DNA from: Protula sp. h YS-2021
Lineage: Eukaryota; Annelida; Polychaeta; Sabellida; Serpulidae
DNA: 64,000 bases
Assembly (NCBI GenBank): GCA_949752745.1
Contig: OX457026.1
Coordinates: 33,905,911 to 33,969,910, forward strand
Direction of reading: 5' to 3'
Shown: positions 36,720 to 64,000 of the stretch, one piece after another
Layout of the letters: every line of letters starts with the position of its first letter
Numbering within the stretch: the stretch's first letter is position 1
Notes under the pieces: model-generated
What the model was told of the DNA's origin: nothing
The model's input: only the letters and a program-made list of their open reading frames with translations
Database searches by the model: none
Translations under genes and position numbers: made by a program

Positions 36720-38188
36720 TGATGCACATGGCGTGAGAGTAAAGGCTGGGTGAAGGGGGGGGGTGGGGGGCAACGTCCCCAAAGGAAAGCAAACACAACA
36801 CCTGCAATTGTGGGGCATCAAAAATACCACCCAATTGCAGGGTTTCCCGTTAGTGCGAAGCGGTGACTCTACCCCCTCCCTCTCCCCTCCCCACCCTAAA
36901 GTCAAATAGGGCCACTTAAGGAATTCTTTTCATTTCCCATTTTGGCGCATTGTGGAACCTTTCTTGTATTTTCTTCAGAAAAACGCCACGCCATTGCGAA
37001 TATGATTTTTGTGTCCATAAAAAAATGTCAGCACGTTAAATTGCCATTGATCATTTTGACAAACCCCATAAAGGTCTGGAGATCAACTACATTTAGTCTT
37101 TAACCCCACCCTAATTTGACAGGAAGTCAGGGAGTGCAAGCAACCTTTAATCACTTTAAAGTGGTCCAGTTGAAGTGTATTAGCACCAGATAATTATGAG
37201 ATGGCATGTTGTTCGGGTTAATGCAGATTAAACACAGCTCAAGGGTAGAAATGCCTTGTTTCAATCGTTGCAATAGGGCGGCGAATTTCCGGAGACAACG
37301 ACTCTAGTAGGTGTTGATACCACCTCACAGTGTTGCTAAGCAACATTATCGAATCTACAGCGCCATATGCAGTAGCAGCCAATTAAAGGATAGATAAATC
37401 GAAAAATTGTTTTAATAACTTAAGTGTAGACATAAATAGAGTTATATACAATAACACCAGTAAAATAAGGAGTGGGGTTGGATTCAATACTTTACTGTGA
37501 AGGGTAGGTCTTTGCCACCTCCCCCCTCCGCCTCCACCCCATCCCTCTTTCTATATTTTTTGTGGAACTGCTCCTTCAGCTTTTGGCAGCGAGCCAGTGC
37601 TTACCAGCAGGGATGTAGCTGGCCAGACTGTCAAGCTGCAGTGAGTAACAGCCTAAATCCTTGTTAAAAAATATCCGGCCAGAACTGAGGTTCGACGCCG
37701 CAGGGCTTGTATGGGAGGGGCTAGGTGTTTTCTACTTTCATTTTTTTTATTTACTCTTGTTATTCTTGCCCTTTGCAGCCTTTTTTGTTAAGGAAAATAC
37801 AAGCGTTACTCTTTGTTATCCCACATGGGTTTCGGTATATGGTTCATCATATTGCAACAGCATCTACAACTGCCGATCAGTTTCAACACATGTTTACCAC
37901 ATGGCAAGTCCAATCCAATACACTTACTAAGATATGTTAACCGCATGCGGTAACCGCATTATCATGTGGTAACCACATGTCACCACATTTTGAAAATAGT
38001 CATCATGTAAGAGACTATGATAAGATATCCCTAGTCAAAATTGGACTCTGGAAAACATTTTGCAATATCAGCATTGAAAATGTGATATCAGTGGTATAAT
38101 TTGTGATATCAAAACCTCATTATTGATATCAAAAGTAATAACAGTTAAAATATCCCATCGTAGACACCCTGCCGTTCACGTCTACATC

Positions 38189-38319
38189 CACGTGTTCCAC
38201 TTTATTCAAGAAAGTGGCCAAAATGACGTATCCCTTCTTCAAAAGACTAATAGTATCTCTATTGGAATACAGGATTTTGAGAAGCTTGCGTTTGATTGGT
38301 CATTAGAATCATCACGTGA
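38189..38319 (+). promoter_or_regulatory. Candidate promoter element cluster upstream of the GPCR
   Basis: Within 131 bp there are CACGTG (38189), TGACGTA (38224), an inverted CCAAT box ATTGG (38295) and the palindrome TCACGTGA (38312). They lie 480-610 bp upstream of the GPCR ATG. The same cluster occurs in copy 1 of the duplication near 33425-33556. Short motifs of this kind also occur by chance and no start site is visible. Confidence 0.3.
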
Positions 38320-38799
38320 TGCTTCCCTTCTGCACATTTTACGTTTTACCTTTTTTCCTTCGTATGGGTAACGCCTCTTCACGACTGTTATTTAACAGTC
38401 TCACATCCTTCACGTCTGTGCTACTTAATGCGAAGAATGATGGAATATCTCTCTGATTTTCCTTCGTTTTAGTCCCTGGCAATGTGCACACATAGCAATT
38501 AAAACCTGTGACGGAGTGGAGGAAAAACTAGAAACTGCCTTGGTAGAACATAGGATCATAAGAAAATGAAAAAGATCTTTTTCCTTTTTTTTTTTTAAGA
38601 TTAAAACTAACACATATAAGGACAATCAGTTACGTCGTTCGAAAGAACTAAGGTTCGTAAATGATTAATTGAAATGGGTGGGAAGACTTTTAAAGTATTT
38701 TGAATAGAGCTAACTTGATGCGCACTTCACAGTTGTGGTTCGTTTCTCTTTAATAAGATCGTAAACAAAAGGTTACCATCCGACAAACGTTCAAAAAAG

Positions 38800-57607
<18,808 letters not shown>

Positions 57608-58744
57608 CTGTTGCTATGGAAACATAGCCTACCAAAGACGCAGCTAATATCCAGCACGAACCCGTTACCGTGGATTTTTCAAACTAATGAATACTTGTGG
57701 GCGTTACTTCGGTAACAATGTATTTTACACACCAGATACTTCATCGCACTTGGTACTATTCCGTCCTCTAATACATAATGGACTCGTGCCATTCGACTAC
57801 CAGAAAGTTTTGAAGAGGACATTTTTCTGCGTTCCTGAGCGGAATGCTTTTATGTCGTTTTGGCGAACCCCAGAAGTGCATACAAATCTTAGGCTCTTGT
57901 TGAAAATATTAGCAGCTGGTTCGCTATAACAGAGACCAAAAAGAATAATTTTTTAATAGAATAACGGGGGTGTGTTTGAAGTTTGTGAGCTCGAGACTTG
58001 ATGTTGATGTGTACACTTAGAACAGAATTGAGTGTTTCGTAATTGGAATAGAACTGAATGTTTGTAAATTAAGTATATATTTATGTGTTTATTTAAATAT
58101 TCAAACTTTGTAGGGACTGATTTTTTTAGAAAATGAAATAACTAGTCTCCTAATGTGAAAAGAAGAAACAGGTCAACATTAAGTCACACTTTTGACTTAA
58201 GACTTGGATATATTGTATGTTATTCAGCAGTTCTTTGCTGTAACATTTTGAAATATCTCAAGATTATAAGCGATGCCCGTAGTTCTTCTTTTGCTACAGG
58301 ATATCTCTGATTTAATGACTGATATCCATTCTGTGTGCTATTATAGTGGTTTTATCGTTATCCTGTTCAGTGAGGCATACGGAATTGTACGGAGGCAGTT
58401 TGGTCAACTCGTACCTCTACAATGTCGTAACTTTGCCATGTCGTACCACTTTGGTTAAACTTTACCTGTATTTTTGGGTCAAGTCATACCTCCTGGCAAT
58501 CAGCTCGTACCTTTGATTAAGTCAATCCGTATCTATATGAACGTCTTCTTGTACCTTTGAGAAAATAAACTCATACTTGTGTGAAGTTCCTTTTTGAGTC
58601 ATTTCACACCAATTCAACTTAAGTTAGATGGTCCCTTTTAAGAAAACAAAAAGGGTCTTTTTTCCTCTGTATACGATGAGGTAGGCCCTGGGGCCGGATT
58701 GTGTGAGTGCGTAAAACATCAGTTCGTTGGAGATGGATGATTGC
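57608..58744 (+). other. Probable GPCR 3' UTR and downstream flank
   Basis: Non-coding. A candidate AATAAA lies at 58564-58569. 58390-58560 has a loose ~33-bp quasi-repeat of AAGTCGTACCTTTG type. The transcript end is not determinable from sequence alone. Confidence 0.35.
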
Positions 58745-59149
58745 AATTGAAGGGTTCCGTGAAGAAACCTGTTATGTTAAGATAACATGTTTGTGCACTG
58801 AGGTATATTTGAGTTCCTGGAGTCCAGATCTATCATCTGTAAAGTTTCCACCGATGAAATATGCTTAGAAATGGTCATCAAAACATGTTAAGTCTTGTTT
58901 GAAAAGAGAAATCGGGTGCACAATAATGACATGCCGAGATAACAGGTCTTTTCCATTAAAATTTTGAAATTTTCCCGGTTGCACAATCCTGTTAAGTTGT
59001 GTTAACATGTGAATAGTATCAGAGATAAAATGTAAACAATGCAGAATTTTCGGGTGCACAAAAATTTTATCCCTTGTTGAAATGTAAATATTTACATATA
59101 ATACTTCAGCTGCTGATAGGTTTCTGTTAAAAATTATAGCGCATTACAC

Positions 59150-59275
59150 GGGTAACTATGACCTCCTCCGTCATGGTCAAGGTCAAAAACCGGAAGTTGA
59201 CCATTAGCACGGAAACGGTTAGAGAAAGAGCGATTTTGAGCTCATTTTCGACCCTTTGAGCCTAAAATACGGTAC
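59150..59275. repeat. Unit of the GACCTTGACC family, inverted
   Basis: GACCTCCTCCGTCATGGTCA, AGGTCAAAAACCGGAAGTTG, CGGAAACGGTTAGAGAAAGA and TTTCGACCCTTTGAGCCTAA are reverse-oriented blocks of the 15121-15600 array. Confidence 0.8.
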
Positions 59276-59289
59276 CTATTTGAAATTGA

Positions 59290-59710
59290 CTATATTATAA
59301 CTATTTGAAATTGACTGAGAATGGTATGACAATTCAGTTATTTACTACCATTTATTCCAGTTTTTGCCAAACTTCAAAGTTCCGCCATTTCGGCAGCTTT
59401 TGGCGAATCGCGAGAAAAATAATAGCCTGGTAGGCGAAACCCTAGGGAACATCCCTTCGTAACATTTAAACGATTGGAGTAAAACTGTAGGAGGAGCAGT
59501 GTTTTAAAAATCGGTCAAAACGGGCAAAAAAAGTGCCGCCATTTCGTCAGTTTTTCGTCAATCGTCAAAAAAGTAATAGGCAAGTGGGGGACTACCCAGG
59601 GGACATTCCTGCATAAAATTAAAACGATTGGAGCAAAACTGTTGGAGGAGTAGCATTTTAAAGAAACAGTTTAACATACGCACATACATTCAAGCCCCCT
59701 ATAGGGATAC
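59290..59710. repeat. Dispersed repeat with duplicated middle segment
   Basis: Same family as 48740-49010. The segment from GCCGCCATTTCG to GGAGGAGTAGCATTTTAAA occurs twice in tandem at about 170-bp spacing. Confidence 0.82.
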
Positions 59711-59739
59711 GACTAACCCAGTCCGACCGAATCGGCTAG

Positions 59740-60190
59740 GTTAAAAACCGGAAGTTGACCATTATCTCGAAAATCGTTAGAAAACTGAATTTGATTATTT
59801 GTACCCAAAACAGATTACATCATATTTACTTCGATGTACTCGTTCAAGATAATAATTCGGCAGCTGATAATTATTACGAAAAACGAAAAATGTGTCTTTG
59901 ACCAGATATATTGTACCATTGTAAGTGGGTGCCATTGCCGTTGAAGCTAGAAAAGCCAAACTTGGCACATATATAAAAGACGATGTGATCTGAGGCACCC
60001 ATTAAAAATTTTTGACCTTCATCTTGATGGTCAAGGTCAAATCGCGAAAAACGTTATTTAAGAAAAACAATGATTTATCTCGATGTTACGTAAGGTATAA
60101 CTTCCGGTGTCCTTGACCTCCAGGTCACTTTCGAGCCCCAAACCGGAAGTTGGCCTTTATCTCGAAAACGGTAAGAGATAGAGCAATCGG
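59740..60190. repeat. Further GACCTTGACC-family units
   Basis: AAAAACCGGAAGTTGACCAT, TATCTCGAAAATCG, TGGTCAAGGTCAAATCG and CCAAACCGGAAGTTGGCCTT blocks. 59800-59960 also matches, inverted, a segment near 14985-15110 (GACATCGAAGTAAATAT; TTGTACCATTG against ATGGCACAATC). Confidence 0.7.
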
Positions 60191-60349
60191 TTTCCAGACA
60201 TCTCCTCCAAGACTGCTGAAGCTAGACCAATCAAACTTGGCACACCCAAGTCTTACACTGCAGTTATCTCAAAAGATCACAATTTTTGACAAATCACCAT
60301 TTTGGTAATTTTTGGTCGATTTGAAAAATAACATGACATTGTACAACTT

Positions 60350-60484
<135 letters not shown>

Positions 60485-61619
60485 CTGTGCAAGGTTGTAT
60501 ATGCCCAGGGTAAATAGTTTCGGAGAACTTGCGTGGAAACAAAACAGCAGCAAGAGTATGACAGACGGACGGACAGACAGACGGACAGAGGGCAATCCTA
60601 TAGACCCCCTGCCCCGGGCTCGTCCGGTTCGGGTCTAAAAATTTACTTAAACTTGTTTGGTTGCGATGGAGATTAGGGGGTGGTAGTGAAATAACGTTAA
60701 TATAGAGTAAATGTGAGTATTTTCTCAAAATATGCTTTTTAAATGTCTAAAACCAACGAATACGTGTCTAACGTGTTTTCCAGTAACTGGAAAATTATTA
60801 TTTTTATCATTTGTGGGGCGACTCACGTAAAACAGCGTTACTTTCGGTCATGCATACAAATAGGCATGTTTTTGCACCCTAAGTAAAACGGACTTTTTAC
60901 ATGTTATCTGGACATTTGTTTACATGTTAAGTCGGAATAACAGGATTGTGCACCCTAAAAGACATTTTCACTGTGAATCCTATGCCGTAATACCATGTTG
61001 ATTTTTAAAGTTTTTCTTGGTTTTCTGGCACATTTACACATAAAAATTGCATTTTTATAGCTTATCGTGTTTCTCAAGCAGTGACAAATATGGAGATACC
61101 TCATTTATTAAAATCGGTCAGACAATAACAATCACAGACTTAAAATTCAGATTTTGCAGTTTTCCGAATTTTAAGAGCGATTTTCTCGAGTGCTGTTAAC
61201 CCTACATAACAGGTTTGTGCACGGAACCCTTCAATTATAGGTGTAGGTGAGTGCCATGATTGTCATACGAACCGCCATTGTAGATCAATTTTACGGCACA
61301 CAGCAGATGATTTCATTGAAACTAAAAATGAATTACATCTATATGGATAAACAAAAAATCAGAACACAACAAGTATCACTGAGTCGGAGTACTTATAATT
61401 TGCAACCGTCTTCATAAATCCACACGTTGAAGATGAAACCCACGTAGCACGATTTGTCACTGAATCAAGTATTAGTGTGCGTGGGCTTATCAGTCTTACT
61501 CCCCACGTGAAAACATGCATTTCACACGGGATAGTTCATTATTTTCTTTTCTGAGATGCTTTTCATACGACTTCGACTGGGGCAGCTGGTCTAGAAAATG
61601 AAACTTTAATAACACGTAT

Positions 61620-62240
61620 CGGTAAAAAGTATTGACCTTGACCTTCAAGGTCACAAAAAATTGCGAAAAACCCTGACTGAAAACAAGATTTATTTCGAAA
61701 ACTTAATTCATGCCTTGACGGCCAAGGCTTTACTACTAAAAAGCACGGTATCTCGAAAACAATTAGACAGAGACAGATCTTGACCGTATAAAGAGTTGCA
61801 TAGGGATAACTTCGTAATCAGAACTTAGACTTACATTTTCAAGTGCAACGGTCAGGTGTTCGTAAAATCGTTTGAGGCGGGGGTGATTTGAACCACATTT
61901 TAGGATTTCATGTTTTATACGGAGTTCCAGAAGAGATAACTTTGTAAGCTGAACTTTGATCTACATTTTCAAGGTCAAAGATCTGTGTTACCTCGTTAAT
62001 CGACAGAGACTTTCAATTTTTGACCCCATTTTCTTCGTACCTTCATAATATGAACTTTGACCTGGACTTTAGAGACCAAAGGATACGTGATCTTGTTTTT
62101 GCGGTGATTGTTAGATATAGCGAATTTGGCGCCATTTTGGGACACCACCCCTGTATAAATTATAACCTCGAGGTCTGAAGTTTGATCTGGATATTCAAGA
62201 TCAACTGTCAAATATCTTGGAAACGGCAAGGGGGGGGGAG
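61620..62240. repeat. Diverged AAGGTCA/TGACCTT-rich repeats
   Basis: 61633-61653 is TGACCTTGACC fused to CTTCAAGGTCA. Further units have TTTTCAAGGTCAAAGATC, GAACTTTGACC and TATCTTGGAAACGG. Old, diverged copies. Confidence 0.6.
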
Positions 62241-62459
62241 CTATTTCGGTAAGCAGTGGCGCAATCTAGCTTTATCATATCTCTGCCAGGTGATGTTAAA
62301 AAAACGTTAGATAGTAGTTGCACCCGAATCTGGAATCGCAGCCTCAACACCGTTTATCGTAGTGCGGTTACCCCCTTCGTCACAGCACCCCCTCCCCCCC
62401 CCCCTTCCTCCCTCGGATCACTCAGGAAGTGTGAAGTCGATTTCGATTAGCATTGTTTA

Positions 62460-62820
62460 AAAAAACCAGTAAACGTTCTAAGGTCGATCCAACGTTGATT
62501 TTAGGTCGATCCGATCAAACCACAACATTAAATTTAGTTGTACTTTGGTTGTGACTGATCACGACCATAGATCAACGTCTAATAAACGTCCTTGAGACAA
62601 TGTCGAACAGACGTTGGGAAAGCAATGTTGTTTGGAATTGGCTTTTGATCCAACTAAGCACAACTTTCTCCCACGTCTACTCAACGTCTTTGGTCCAAAC
62701 ATTGAATATCAGGGTCGGAAAATCGACGTTGAACAGACGCCGAACTCACAACCCAGAAAAAAAAACACACCTCTCTCGGGTTATCGCTCACCGGAAATTG
62801 TAGCCATGACAGGTCATTAG
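62460..62820 (-). repeat. Inverted copy of the ACGTTGA-rich dispersed repeat
   Basis: AGGTCGATCCAACGTTGATT, GACCATAGATCAACGTC, TCGACGTTGAACAGACG and, at the end, CGCTCACCGGAAATTG and GCCATGACAGGTCATTAGAC. The same blocks as 17590-17945 in reverse order. Confidence 0.75.
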
Positions 62821-63559
62821 ACCAAAACGAGGGCGTTTCATTGTTAAGTTCACGTTAAAGAGGATTGGAGAAAATGAAGTCGACTTACTAAGACGGATAC
62901 TTACTGCTCACAGCACAATACTCAATCACGGGAGTCGACAGGCGAGAATTGTGTGACCGGACAATTAGGCGCAGTAATAGATTACCTACAACATTCCCAG
63001 CAAATTCTTTCAACCACTACACAGACGTGCAATGCAGCTCCTTTATATTGCCTTCTGTGACCTTCGGGTAACCACTGTTAAGTTGATTTATCTTCAAACT
63101 TCCAGTAAAAATTGGTTTCCTCGAGTCAATATTTAAACGTTCTCGAAAACAAAAGGATATTATATCATAATTAAGACATTCGATGAAAAGAATGTGGTAT
63201 ACTTTGCCAAGAGTATGGTACAAACATGTTATTATACTACATTGTCTGTTTTATGCTTGAAACGCCAAAATAAAAAGGAAAACTTTCGGGTCACATAGTT
63301 AAAATAATGTCATTTCAAAAAGTTTTTTTATTCTGGATTTTTGAATGAAAAAACTGCTCAGTAAGTATTCCGACGCCGATCCAACTCCGATTTGGGGTTG
63401 TCTTTCGATATCTCTCGAATAGAATCGGAACATTTGATGTGGTTGACATCCAGTTGTTACTGTCCGCAACTACAGAGCAACAGTACCTTGGATTATGTGG
63501 CAATGCAGGATATGTAGGAAGTCAATTTTCATGAAAAAAAATTTCAAAAGTATGCAGAA
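62821..63559. other. Intergenic sequence, no gene seen
   Basis: AT-rich. Minus-strand frames of 62-68 codons (63017-63223, 63315-63503) show no known motif. Confidence 0.45.
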
Positions 63560-63905
63560 AAAAATTGCGTGCTTCTGAAATTGCCATATTTTACGTTCTC
63601 ATTTTCGTCTTTTTTTTGGAAGCGACCTGTCGGGACTTCCATTTCTGGTGGGCAATAACAGGATGAGGTTACTGTTTGGTTGTGATCCCCGATGTCTAAA
63701 CAACGTTGATTTTCCAACATCTAGTTAACGTTGCATCACACTGTTGCTTATCCACCGTCTATCAACATTGTATCAAAGACGCTGATCGGACGTTGATCTA
63801 TGGCTGCGACCAGTCGCAATCAATTTACACCCAGATTCAATGTTGCGGTTTGGTATGGTAGACGTCACAACCCAAAATCGACGTTGAACCGAGGTCGGAA
63901 TATTT
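63560..63905 (+). repeat. Copy of the ACGTTGA-rich dispersed repeat
   Basis: GCGTGCTTCTGAAATTGCCA, GGGACTTCCATTTCTGGTGG, AACAACGTTGATTTTCCAAC, TATCAAAGACGCTGATCGG, ACGTTGATCTATGGCTGCGA and ATCGACGTTGAACCGAGGTC. One of the two most complete copies in the window. Confidence 0.78.
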
Positions 63906-64000
63906 ACGTTTGGAATAAAAAGGTTCTGTCAACATTACGGAGACTGGAAATCACAGATCTCTGCAAGCGAAGCAGCTAATGATTTTACGTTATCTCTTGA

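Overview
This is animal (metazoan) nuclear DNA. Coding sequence is split into short exons with GT-AG introns, the background is AT-rich, and most of the window is microsatellites, short inverted-repeat elements, diverged tandem arrays and dead retroelement pieces. The EGF-receptor-like gene, the many-intron GPCR and the arrays rich in GACCTTGACC fit a marine lophotrochozoan, and a bivalve mollusc is plausible. The species call is an inference with low confidence.

Layout. (1) 1-10556, + strand: the 3' part of a multi-EGF single-pass membrane protein gene. Seven EGF exons, all bounded by phase-1 introns, lead into a last exon coding a transmembrane helix and a proline/serine-rich tail that ends in DIDV. 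The 5' end lies outside the window. Its introns hold a palindromic ACGTGGGAATTCCCACGT repeat field (720-1640) and a decayed partial duplication of one EGF exon edge (5615-5790). (2) 10557-29063: intergenic. It holds microsatellites, a four-unit GACCTTGACC array (15121-15600), a 384-bp MITE-like element (16554-16937), an array of about 18 diverged units (19140-23345) interrupted by a 1.74-kb inverted-repeat transposon that itself carries a nested MITE, and two dead LINE fragments on the minus strand. (3) 29064-38542: a recent direct tandem duplication of about 4.7 kb. Each copy carries two foldback-like elements whose arms are iterated C-tract subunits. (4) 38800-57607, + strand: a complete ten-exon class A GPCR of 502 residues with a signal peptide and an unusual Cys-containing ectodomain. 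The duplication ends about 257 bp upstream of its ATG, so the gene's candidate promoter is present twice. (5) 57608-64000: intergenic, with a 2.5-kb inverted-repeat element (58745-61236), further GACCTTGACC repeats and copies of an ACGTTGA-rich dispersed repeat.

Only these two protein-coding genes are well supported. They lie head to tail on the + strand about 28 kb apart. One looks like a cell-surface EGF protein with Notch-type glycosylation signals, the other like a peptide-type receptor. Nothing in the sequence shows that they work together. The most novel-looking features are the two foldback elements that share termini and 9-bp target duplications although their arm sequences differ, and the extra GPCR ectodomain.
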